Below, piece by piece: positions 53,807 through 61,281 of a stretch of 64,000 nucleotides of DNA. Source of the stretch: Chitinophaga hostae (GTDB lineage: Bacteria; Bacteroidota; Bacteroidia; Chitinophagales; Chitinophagaceae); NCBI RefSeq assembly GCF_018224885.1, contig NZ_JAGTXB010000021.1:96206-160205 (forward strand), in the 5' to 3' direction. Within the stretch, counting starts at the first letter, position 1. Every line of letters starts with the position of its first letter. Position numbers and translations under genes: made by a program. The notes beneath the pieces are model-generated. The model was not told the DNA's origin and did no database searches. It was given only the letters and a program-made list of their open reading frames with translations.

Positions 53807-53842
53807 TTTTGCAGGATTTAAATGAGGTAGTACATATAGTTT

Positions 53843-53874
53843 GAGAGGCACATATTTACCTATATGTGCCTCTC
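53843..53874. repeat. Hairpin between the LecA-like and cytochrome genes
   Basis: GAGAGGCACATA and TATGTGCCTCTC are exact 12-bp arms with an 8-base loop. It lies in the 105-bp gap between two co-directional genes. On the transcribed strand it has no following T run, so partial termination or mRNA stabilisation is more likely than a full stop. Confidence 0.7.
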
Positions 53875-53911
53875 TCTTTTATCGATCCGACAGGTTGATA
53901 TTTTGCTTTAC

Positions 53912-55996
53912 TCAGCGCACATCAATGCTGACGATGATGGCTCCTATATTATCCGTTAATCCGGCGCCATACATTCCGGTCAGGTCATCATTGATGCATA
54001 ATTGTATCTCGCCGCTGAGGTTATAAGGAACAGTAGTACCCATGCCAACCAGGAAAGTTGTATTGCCAACTTTGCCAATAAGTGCGCCTTCATTTTGCCC
54101 AAGCATCGTATAACCTTGCTTAGCAGGAATAAAGTTTGGATTACCCGCAGCATTGTAAAGCTGCCCTCCGTTATCCTGCGGGTTAGCAGTCCACAAACCC
54201 GCTACATAATTTATGGAAGTCGTATTGGCTGGGGTAATCACCACACCGGTATTTTGCCATGCAATATCGGCCCGTACTGTTACCGGCGATACCATAAACA
54301 GCGCCGGCATGGCTGCCTGGCGTTGCTGGCCAACATTAGTGACATATACGCCCTGTTGTCCGGTTTTGGCATTGGCGCCAACGGACACCGTGATATACAA
54401 CGCGGTGTTAGCGCTGGGTTGACTGTTACCCGGTATAGCGTAGCTGATGTTCTCTTTTACAGCAGTTACGGTTGCCTTAATATTGGGATCATCGAAGGTT
54501 ACAGCCGGATAGGTAGCCGGTTGGTTTTCCTTCGCGGTGCAGGTGCCCACCACCACTACCATGCTGGCAGATGTAGTGCCAACGTTAATATCAGAAGGCA
54601 CATACGTGCTGTTACTTAATAATGGTATCGGGTGGTTAACAGGGTTCGGTACATTGATGCTATATAAGGTATCAAAATAGTCCTGGTAAAAGAGTTGAAG
54701 CGGTTGCGCAAATGTATTTTCCGGGCTTGTATCACCTACCGGCTCATACCCGCCTGGAGCAGTACCCTGATAGGCACTGGCTACAATCTGCATTTTGAAG
54801 GTGAATGCCACCTGGGATCCCCATTTGATAGGTTCGCCTGAAATAGTAATATCGCTTACCGTGTAATTCTTATCGGCGGGCACTTCATATACGGCATGCA
54901 GGATAAAATTACCGGGTAAGGTTTTGCCATTCTGATCAGTCAGTGTTTCGCTGCCCCGTTTAATGGTCCAGAAAGAAGCCGCATCAGTACCATCAGGTGT
55001 CTGGTAGCTGGAAAAATCCGGCATCTGAATATAGAGTCCTGGCGGATCTGCAAGGGTCAGTACAAACCCTGAGGTAACGAAATTATTTACAGTACCTCCT
55101 ATGTTAGGATCACTGTTCCGGAACCGCTGACCAAACTGGCCCACGCAAATTAAATTATTGTATTGCGCCGATGGCCACATTGTATTGGTAGTAGCCGGAG
55201 GAGGAGGAGGGTTGAAGCGCTGAATAGTGGAAGTAGTGGCTAAACCTATTTCAGTTTGTATGGTGTTGGGAGTACTGGTCAGATGTATAGCGCCTCCCGT
55301 AGTGGCACTGGATACCGGTCCGGTGTTCCATTTGTTCAATGGGTTGTACACTGGCTGATTAGTGATGGGATTCACTATACCTGGTACGGAGAGATCCTGC
55401 AAAGTAATCTGAGGCTTATTGAGGATAGATTGATACAGTGCCAGTACCTTGTTAGGATCCACTTCCCACAAAGTGTTCCAGTATTCAGGATTTTCACAGG
55501 TAAAATCAATGCGTGTAATTTTTCCTGCAGCATTCCGGGTAACTGCCCATTCACAATATTCATCCTGCCAACCTCTGGGACCATAGGGGAAATAGGCAAC
55601 ATTTTCGCCCGTACCACAGGGGTTGTTCGATATCTGTCCGGGCATTGATCCGGTATCAGCCATCTGGTACAACTGATCCTGCGTTGCATTGGGGAAGTTA
55701 TACTCCAGCCTCCCCGGAAACGCCAGCCATTGAATGCCGGCAGCTTCGCTTGGTGGATTGTTGTCGATGGGATTGAAGTAATTTGTTGTAGGAGGGGTGT
55801 TGGTGGAATTCCATGCATTGTTCAGCATTCCCTGTTGGATAAATCCATCCAGGTTGTTACTCCATAAACTGTTCATCATTTTTTGTTTTGCCGGATCAGC
55901 AGCAAAATCCTGAATGTTTGCAGGAGTACGGAATTGAAATCCTGAAGCAGCAGAAGGCGCTTTCTTTTCCGGGGCAAGTTTTTCTACACTTTGCAT
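53912..55996 (-). CDS. Large protein with LecA (PA-IL)-like C-terminal domain
   Basis: The start is ATG 55996 (MQSVEKLAPEKKAPSAAS); the longer frame adds 12 residues. The 694-residue product has no signal peptide. The N-terminal part has a striking conserved-looking block (EYCEWAVTRNAAGKITRIDF, then TCENPEYWNTLW) and a proline-rich tract. The C-terminal 110 residues resemble the galactose-binding lectin PA-IL, with EGALIGKVGNTTF and INDDLTGMYG. The calcium-ligand positions after that block are altered compared with PA-IL, so sugar binding is uncertain. It precedes a c-type cytochrome gene. The overall function is unknown. Confidence 0.6.
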   Translation of the reverse strand: MQSVEKLAPEKKAPSAASGFQFRTPANIQDFAADPAKQKMMNSLWSNNLDGFIQQGMLNNAWNSTNTPPTTNYFNPIDNNPPSEAAGIQWLAFPGRLEYNFPNATQDQLYQMADTGSMPGQISNNPCGTGENVAYFPYGPRGWQDEYCEWAVTRNAAGKITRIDFTCENPEYWNTLWEVDPNKVLALYQSILNKPQITLQDLSVPGIVNPITNQPVYNPLNKWNTGPVSSATTGGAIHLTSTPNTIQTEIGLATTSTIQRFNPPPPPATTNTMWPSAQYNNLICVGQFGQRFRNSDPNIGGTVNNFVTSGFVLTLADPPGLYIQMPDFSSYQTPDGTDAASFWTIKRGSETLTDQNGKTLPGNFILHAVYEVPADKNYTVSDITISGEPIKWGSQVAFTFKMQIVASAYQGTAPGGYEPVGDTSPENTFAQPLQLFYQDYFDTLYSINVPNPVNHPIPLLSNSTYVPSDINVGTTSASMVVVVGTCTAKENQPATYPAVTFDDPNIKATVTAVKENISYAIPGNSQPSANTALYITVSVGANAKTGQQGVYVTNVGQQRQAAMPALFMVSPVTVRADIAWQNTGVVITPANTTSINYVAGLWTANPQDNGGQLYNAAGNPNFIPAKQGYTMLGQNEGALIGKVGNTTFLVGMGTTVPYNLSGEIQLCINDDLTGMYGAGLTDNIGAIIVSIDVR

Positions 55997-56350
55997 TTTG
56001 TTTGGTTTTAAATGGTTATTTAAATTGAGCAAGAGACTAACGCGGGTGTTAGGGTTTTGGTTATTTTGAGATAATGATATAGTAAGGGGTCCCCATTATT
56101 AGTTTCAAAGATAGGACATCAGCTAATTAAACCCAAGGGGAAAATACCTTTTTTGTGGAAGATTAATTTCAGTATATTGAGAAATACCCAAACAAAAAAC
56201 GGAAGCATCCAATATACATATAATTGATATAAAAGCAGGTAACAACTGTATTAGAAAATACATATGTTCGGATACCAAACAAATTTAGTTTGTAAATAAT
56301 CGGGGCAACAAGAAGCGGCCGTGTCATTTATGACACGGCCGCTTCTTTTA
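55997..56350. other. Intergenic region with terminator
   Basis: This 354-bp AT-rich stretch lies upstream of the LecA-like gene and downstream of the reductase gene. Apart from the terminator at 56310-56347 I see no gene or clear promoter motif. Confidence 0.5.
56310..56347 (-). terminator. Strong hairpin terminator after the F420-type reductase gene
   Basis: AAGAAGCGGCCGTGTCA (56310-56326) and TGACACGGCCGCTTCTT (56331-56347) are exact 17-bp inverted repeats with a 4-base loop, right after the stop codon at 56351. Confidence 0.85.
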
Positions 56351-57004
56351 TTATGGCCTTACTATCTTAAATCCGAAGAAGGCATTATTATTCAATAAAT
56401 AAACACTCAACCACACGGGCAGCATCATTTCTGTGCTGCGGGCATGCCGGATATTTCCCAGGTCTATGATATCTGACCATCCAAATTGCCGGAGAATTGC
56501 TTCTACCTCTTTTTTTGCCGCAGCATTATTTCCAGCCATTAACATAGTGGCTTCTCCGCCGCATCTTGCAGCGTCAACCATCACATCGCTGGTAACAATA
56601 TTCAATGTTTTAACTACATGTGTGCCGGGCAATAACTCCTGCAACGCTTCACCCAGTGAATTTGAATTGCATAAAGCGGGGATCAGCGTGGGAGGCATTC
56701 CATTTGAGAAGTCGAGCGGATTGCTGATGTCTATCAGTATTTTACCCTCCAGGTTCCCTGCCGCCAGTTTTATCACATCCTGTGAGATATCTCCTTTAGT
56801 ACAGTTGAAAACAATATCGCCAAAAGCAGCTGCATCTGTAAATGTACCCTGAGAAGCCTTGTCGCCACTACTTTTCACCCAGGCCGCCGCTTTTTCATTA
56901 TCCGCAGACCTGGCGCCCATTTTTACTTCATATCCCAGGGCTATCAGTTTTGAGGCAATAGTTTTACCTACGGTACCTGTTCCAAAAACTCCAATTTTCT
57001 TCAT
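56351..57004 (-). CDS. NADP-dependent F420-reductase-like oxidoreductase
   Basis: The product is 217 residues, starting with a Rossmann motif (IGVFGTGTVGKTIASKLIAL) and continuing with EVKMGARSADNEKAAAW and KILIDISNPLDFSNG, as in the F420-dependent NADP reductase family. In Bacteroidota such proteins occur without F420 synthesis and probably use another electron partner. It is 8 bp after an MBL-fold hydrolase gene and in one operon with it. An HxlR regulator is encoded divergently upstream. Confidence 0.88.
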   Translation of the reverse strand: MKKIGVFGTGTVGKTIASKLIALGYEVKMGARSADNEKAAAWVKSSGDKASQGTFTDAAAFGDIVFNCTKGDISQDVIKLAAGNLEGKILIDISNPLDFSNGMPPTLIPALCNSNSLGEALQELLPGTHVVKTLNIVTSDVMVDAARCGGEATMLMAGNNAAAKKEVEAILRQFGWSDIIDLGNIRHARSTEMMLPVWLSVYLLNNNAFFGFKIVRP

Positions 57005-57012
57005 CGTGGTTA

Positions 57013-57852
57013 TTAATTTTTGTGTGATAAGCTTATCAATTCCCGGCCAACGCGGTCTGCAGAAAGTGATACCATAAACTGGCAGCCATAATCCGGGAAG
57101 AGGGAAATCATCTTTTGTTCAAAAGCTTTCCGTGTTTCTTCTGTAAAAATTCCGCTGCCCTTTGTTGCTTTTAACACCTCCGCGCAATAGATATTCATGT
57201 AATCTTTCTGCTTTGCCATATCGGCAAAATCGCAAACGCCTCCGTGGCCCACGTAATAGTTATTAAATGACTTCAGTACAGGGCTAAGGTTCTCGAGATT
57301 AGCTATCCAACGCAGGATGCTGCCATCATTCATATAGGTATGGTTATTCTTGTAGAGCAGATCACCAATGAAAGCGACTTTATTCTCATCTTCCAGTAAC
57401 CAGATACTGTTGGCATCACAATCTCCTCCGGAACCAATATCCATTACGTGAAAATCCAGTCCTGCAATTTTCACGGTATCTCCGTCATTCACCATTTCAT
57501 TCGGATAAACCCATTTCGGCACCCACTCATCACCAAACATAGGTCCCCATTGCTCATGCTTTGCGGCTTCTGTATCTTCCATTAGTTTTTTAACAGATGG
57601 GAGTGCAAAAATGGGAATGTTCCCTGTTGGCGTAATATTGTAGGTACCTGCAATGTGATCCGGATGCCCATGGGTAAGCAGTACACCTGCTACCGGTTTT
57701 CCCAGGTCGTCTGCCATGCGGCGCAGCGCTTTACTGTCGCTCATAGTAAGGGTAGTGTCTATAATAACAAGTTCTTTCGCGGTTTCTGCTATAAATGCGT
57801 TTACTTTCAGCATAGGTTCAGCAGAGGTAAATGTGTGGATTCTGGTTTGCAT
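57013..57852 (-). CDS. Metallo-beta-lactamase-fold hydrolase
   Basis: The product is 279 residues with the metal motif LLTHGHPDHIAG, a later histidine in IGDLLYKNNHTYMN, and YVGHGGVCDF. It is cytoplasmic and has no signal peptide. It falls in the broad MBL group that includes hydrolases of quorum-sensing lactones and glutathione conjugates; the substrate here is unknown. The gene leads a two-gene operon with the reductase and is divergent from an HxlR regulator, which probably controls it. Confidence 0.9.
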   Translation of the reverse strand: MQTRIHTFTSAEPMLKVNAFIAETAKELVIIDTTLTMSDSKALRRMADDLGKPVAGVLLTHGHPDHIAGTYNITPTGNIPIFALPSVKKLMEDTEAAKHEQWGPMFGDEWVPKWVYPNEMVNDGDTVKIAGLDFHVMDIGSGGDCDANSIWLLEDENKVAFIGDLLYKNNHTYMNDGSILRWIANLENLSPVLKSFNNYYVGHGGVCDFADMAKQKDYMNIYCAEVLKATKGSGIFTEETRKAFEQKMISLFPDYGCQFMVSLSADRVGRELISLSHKN

Positions 57853-57872
57853 ATCAATAAAAAAATTAAATG

Positions 57873-57909
57873 TACTATATTTTTTACAGTTACAAACTTA
57901 ATTATAGTA
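57873..57909. promoter_or_regulatory. Inverted repeat TACTATA-N23-TATAGTA between divergent genes
   Basis: Arms TACTATA (57873-57879) and TATAGTA (57903-57909) are exact inverted repeats in the divergent HxlR/MBL promoter region. They could be part of a regulator site, but the AT-rich background makes chance possible. Confidence 0.3.
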
Positions 57910-57926
57910 TTTTAGTCGGGCAATAG

Positions 57927-57942
57927 CTGTCAATGTTGACAG
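57927..57942. promoter_or_regulatory. Palindrome CTGTCAA-TG-TTGACAG, candidate HxlR operator
   Basis: Two exact 7-bp arms around two bases lie 15 bp before the HxlR start codon and within the divergent promoter region. HxlR proteins bind as dimers to short palindromes of this kind, often to repress themselves and activate or repress the divergent gene. Confidence 0.5.
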
Positions 57943-57957
57943 TTCAAATTTAACGCT

Positions 57958-58338
57958 ATGGTAATAAATGGAAAACATTTTGCCTACCGGCTAAACGGGG
58001 ATTTATATCATTGCGCGATGGACATCACGCAAAAATATATCGGTGGAAAATGGAAAAGTGTAGTCCTCTGGTATTTGAAGAACAGCGCACACCGTTTCTC
58101 AGAACTAAAGCGGAAAATTCCGGACATTACGGAAAAAATGCTCAGTATCCAGCTAAAAGCGTTGGAAGAAGACGGCCTGATAAAACGGGAAGTCTTTGGA
58201 TCCAAACCACCGGTACGGGTGGAATATTCACTGACAGATTTTGGAAAATCCCTGGTTCCTGTGCTGAATGCAATAGCTAAATGGGGTCGTGATCTGGGAG
58301 ATTCAACAGGAGAGATGGTAACAATGGAAGAGGAGTAA
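57958..58338 (+). CDS. HxlR-family transcriptional regulator
   Basis: The product is 126 residues with the family core: a cysteine before the first helix (LYHCAMDITQKYIGGKWKSV), LWYLKNSAHRFSELKRKIPD, ITEKMLSIQLKALEEDGLI and RVEYSLTDFGKSLVPVL. HxlR proteins sense aldehydes, quinones or oxidants, often through that cysteine (C19). It is divergent from the MBL hydrolase and reductase operon, and a palindrome stands before its start. I infer a small detoxification set under its control. Confidence 0.93.
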   Translation: MVINGKHFAYRLNGDLYHCAMDITQKYIGGKWKSVVLWYLKNSAHRFSELKRKIPDITEKMLSIQLKALEEDGLIKREVFGSKPPVRVEYSLTDFGKSLVPVLNAIAKWGRDLGDSTGEMVTMEEE

Positions 58339-58370
58339 GTTTCTGGTGATTTTTATTTATATTAACTGTT

Positions 58371-59069
58371 ATGATAGATTTATCTCATGCTGAGAATCAG
58401 ATTCGTTGTGTCGCAAATTTCCAGGACCTTATTTCTACAGCATTTAATGGAGAAATAAATGCCATTTGCTGGCCCCGTAAACTAACAGGTGATTTTTCTG
58501 AGATTGTTAAAAAGGTAGCGCTGAGCGGAAATATAACGACAATTGAAGAAGAGGAACTTCATGAACTTCAGTTGAGTGAACAAGGGCAACTGGCCCGTGA
58601 AATTCTTTTGGATGACCTGAAGGCGTTGAAAGCTCATGGCGCATCGCCAATCCTGAATGTGATCAACTACTATGACCGGGATGACACCTACCCGTTTTTT
58701 CCAACCGATGTTTATTCCTTTCATGTAGATCGTTCTCCCATACCAACCGATACTTTTTTATGCACTTACTATGGCGAGTCGAGCGAAATATTACCAAATT
58801 CACAAGCTATAAAGAAAGTGCTTATTCCGGAAATACGTGCCGAACTCAAAAAACTATATCATGGAACTGATAAAGGTTTTGAATCATTCTTAAGTGAGCA
58901 TTTCTTTGACCTGCACTATCAGACCAAACCCGATGCACGCCCAATAAGCTTAGGCCTCGGTCACCTATGGAGGTTGGCGGTTGATCATCCTGAAATCCAG
59001 GTTCCGCCTTGTGTTCACCGTGCGCCAAAGGAAAAATCCGGGCAGTATAGGTTGTTGATGATCTGTTGA
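58371..59069 (+). CDS. DUF1826-family protein
   Basis: The product is 232 residues with the family block FHVDRSPIPTDTFLCTYYG and, near the end, VPPCVHRAPKEKSGQYRLLM. The H-x-D and the late histidine suggest a metal-binding oxygenase-like active site, but this has not been shown for the family. In some proteobacteria DUF1826 genes are linked to zinc limitation. Here it follows the HxlR gene by 32 bp on the same strand, so it may be part of the same response. Confidence 0.8.
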   Translation: MIDLSHAENQIRCVANFQDLISTAFNGEINAICWPRKLTGDFSEIVKKVALSGNITTIEEEELHELQLSEQGQLAREILLDDLKALKAHGASPILNVINYYDRDDTYPFFPTDVYSFHVDRSPIPTDTFLCTYYGESSEILPNSQAIKKVLIPEIRAELKKLYHGTDKGFESFLSEHFFDLHYQTKPDARPISLGLGHLWRLAVDHPEIQVPPCVHRAPKEKSGQYRLLMIC

Positions 59070-59343
59070 AGATACATTTCTGTTATCCCTTAACCTTTGA
59101 CCAGCCCAATAATAAATTTTAATTATTAACAAATTTTTCTTGTACTTTTCATAAACCATGTGAAAAGGGAAGCTATTGCGAAATGTACTGTTTGCTGGTT
59201 TCCATAATACCATATTCAGTTTATTGAGAAACAGCCATGTGTTGGTTTTCAACTTTTTTTACCCGTGCTGCTTCATTGCATCAACCCGCAGGGCAGGCTT
59301 CCTGGCAGTAAAATTTATTTTTTCACCCTCAAAATGCTATAAA

Positions 59344-59775
59344 ATGACAAACGAAGAAAGTTTAATGCAGTCAACCGGGGAACTGGAGAATGATCCGGAT
59401 TGCAACATTAACATTAACAACCAAGGTCCTATCAATTATTATTATTCGCCTGATCCTGACAATGTACAGGATGCCAACAATGGTATTTCCCAGTTGACAT
59501 ATGCCAACATCTGGATGGCGCCACCTTTCAGAATGACGGTTGGAACAGTCATGCTGGAAGTGCGGGCAGTACTGGCAGGCAATGGCCGGCAATGGCAGAT
59601 AAATGCAAATGATACAGGAGGCGTCAGTACTATTGCATCCGTTATTATACAGGGAAATCTGGCTACTGCATCCACCAGGGAAAGACGGGCTTATGTGCTT
59701 AGTATGGTAAAGAAAGCAGTGCAACAGAGCCTGGATAATGGACAGGAGATGAATGTAAATGGCCCCTGTAAGTAA
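59344..59775 (+). CDS. Hypothetical 143-residue protein
   Basis: The start is ATG 59344 (MTNEESLMQSTGELENDP), as the upstream extension has a different, low-complexity composition. The product has no signal peptide. The acidic, asparagine-rich start (CNININNQGPINYYY, then PDPDNVQDAN) is followed by a more regular alpha/beta-looking part (MTVGTVMLEVRAVLAGNGRQ) and ends in a helix and NGPCK. I recognise no family. A terminator follows, and the gene stands alone. Confidence 0.6.
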   Translation: MTNEESLMQSTGELENDPDCNININNQGPINYYYSPDPDNVQDANNGISQLTYANIWMAPPFRMTVGTVMLEVRAVLAGNGRQWQINANDTGGVSTIASVIIQGNLATASTRERRAYVLSMVKKAVQQSLDNGQEMNVNGPCK

Positions 59776-59850
59776 TGATCTGTTTTACTGTCGTCCTAAT
59801 TACCATCGGTTTTATCCTATACGGTTTAACAGTAATGGTATATCGCAAAC

Positions 59851-59884
59851 AAAAAGCCCGCTCTTTCCGAGTGGGCTTTTTGTT
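59851..59884 (+). terminator. Intrinsic terminator
   Basis: AAAAAGCCCGCTC (59851-59863) pairs with GAGTGGGCTTTTT (59869-59881) with one G-T or mismatch, followed by T. It ends the transcript of the 143-residue hypothetical gene. Confidence 0.8.
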
Positions 59885-60067
59885 GTTTGTCCAATCTTTT
59901 ATTTACGAAGCTTACATTTTCATTTACAATCGAAATTCCCCTGGCTGAAAGGTATCAGTGATTACCCATTTTAACTCAATAACCGTTGCAGGTATAATTG
60001 GAATTGGGACTAGAAAAATGTCCTTGTACAGCATTTAGGTTTCCTTTGGGAGTGTAACCATCGGGTG

Positions 60068-60286
60068 CATAATGAGATCAGAAGAGAAGCAGGAGGTAAG
60101 TTTGGCGTCTTCCATGCTGTCGAACGAGGTGAGCTTCCACTGAAAGTGTTTGTGATGTGCGATGAGTGCGGGAAGGCTATACCGGCTATGTAACTATAAG
60201 AATGGAAATGTTGGCCTGTCCTACGATAAATGCCCGTACCTCGGATGCAGCTGCAATGTCAACGCCGCAGATCTCAAATGTCTTTA
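60068..60286 (+). pseudogene. Serine recombinase remnant (C-terminal zinc-ribbon part)
   Basis: The frame from 60068 reads HNEIRREAGGKFGV and then ELPLKVFVMCDECGKAIPAM up to about 60190, where it stops. After a frameshift it continues as KNGNVGLSYDKCPYLG and CSCNVNAADL to a stop near 60286. This matches the zinc-ribbon region of large serine recombinases of Bacteroidota (CxxCG, then KC...GCxCN). No start or catalytic domain is present. It is a fossil of a mobile element at the edge of the acquired segment. Confidence 0.6.
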
Positions 60287-60497
60287 AAACAAAATGGGAA
60301 CAAATGTGACTAGATCTGTCCATTTGTTCCCATTTATGCACTGTCGGGACAACTGGACACATTTCGAACTTTTTTATTGCGAATCTAATCGAAATACAGC
60401 TATTTGGCCCCCCTCACTAACCATAAGTCTATAAAAATCAATACCTTATTTCAAAAATTTGCTTCTCACACAGAGTATACCTAACTTGTAACTATAT

Positions 60498-61028
60498 ATG
60501 ATTTCTTTTTTCGAAAAAATAATAGCGATACTCCATGAACTCAATATCCCATATATGCTTTCAGGTAGTGTGGCGATGAGTTTATATATTGTACCAAGAG
60601 CAACAAGGGATTTTGATTTTATCATACATCTTGAATCTAAAGATATCGATCGCTTTATTGCAAATTTTGAAGCTGGGTATTACTGTGATAAAGATGCTAT
60701 ACAAGATGCAATAAATCGCAGAAGCATGTTTAACATTATTGATCATGCCTCTGGTTTTAAAGCGGACTTTGTTGTTTTGAAGTCTGATCCGTTCAGACAA
60801 ATGGAGTTCAGCAGAAAAGTGCAAATAGATTTTTACGGCCAAGTTGTCTATGTCGTTTCGGTTGAAGATCTGCTTATTTCTAAACTTATATGGATTCAGA
60901 CTTATCAATCACCGATACAAATGGAGGATATCAAGAATCTGGCTTCGCTCGATAATTTGGATTGGGGCTATATTAAAACATGGATTGACAACTTAAAATT
61001 AAACACTTTCAACCTTCTTGAAATATGA
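60498..61028 (+). CDS. Nucleotidyltransferase-fold protein (AbiEii/MNT-like)
   Basis: The product is 176 residues with the polymerase-beta-type nucleotidyltransferase motif, GSVAMSLYIV followed by ATRDFDFIIH, and a later FKADFVVLK giving the third acidic residue. This is typical of the substrate-side partners in toxin-antitoxin and abortive-infection systems such as AbiEii and MNT. The stop codon overlaps the start of a 54-codon gene (ATGA), so the two are translationally coupled. It stands at the start of an AT-rich acquired region. Confidence 0.8.
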   Translation: MISFFEKIIAILHELNIPYMLSGSVAMSLYIVPRATRDFDFIIHLESKDIDRFIANFEAGYYCDKDAIQDAINRRSMFNIIDHASGFKADFVVLKSDPFRQMEFSRKVQIDFYGQVVYVVSVEDLLISKLIWIQTYQSPIQMEDIKNLASLDNLDWGYIKTWIDNLKLNTFNLLEI

Positions 61029-61189
61029 CTGACACACCCACTCATATAAAACAACTGCAACTTAAAATCTGGCTTTCCAAGTCTCCGATGGAAAGGCTCA
61101 AACAGATGATGGAGGATAATACAGCTTTAAATGCGTTTTGGACAGCAACTAAAGAACAAAAGAAAAAGGCACTTAGTACTAACCAATAA
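61025..61189 (+). CDS. Small 54-residue partner of the nucleotidyltransferase
   Basis: The ATG at 61025 overlaps the TGA of the upstream gene (ATGA), and the frame ends in TAA at 61187-61189. The peptide begins MTDTPTHIKQLQLKIWLSKS and has SPMERLKQMMEDN and a lysine-rich end. It is probably alpha-helical and basic. Size, overlap and position suggest the second member of a toxin-antitoxin-like pair (inference). It is below the size that many gene finders report. Confidence 0.7.
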   Translation: MTDTPTHIKQLQLKIWLSKSPMERLKQMMEDNTALNAFWTATKEQKKKALSTNQ

Positions 61190-61281
61190 AGTGTTATAAA
61201 TTATGTATGTTCAAATAGATTTCTCCTGTCTCGATAACTTTTCTTCGCTTACGGAAAAGTAAATCTGGTAGACCTAAGTTA

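Larger units (their letters stand above)
59776..60497. other. Intergenic region with terminator and recombinase relic
   Basis: More than 700 bp without an intact gene. It holds the terminator at 59851-59881 and the decayed serine recombinase at about 60068-60286. From about 60350 the base composition becomes clearly richer in A and T, which marks the passage to the acquired right-end segment. Confidence 0.6.

Noticed and set aside
59759..59974. Plus-strand frame of 71 codons
   Set aside because: It overlaps the end of the hypothetical gene and runs through an obvious intrinsic terminator.
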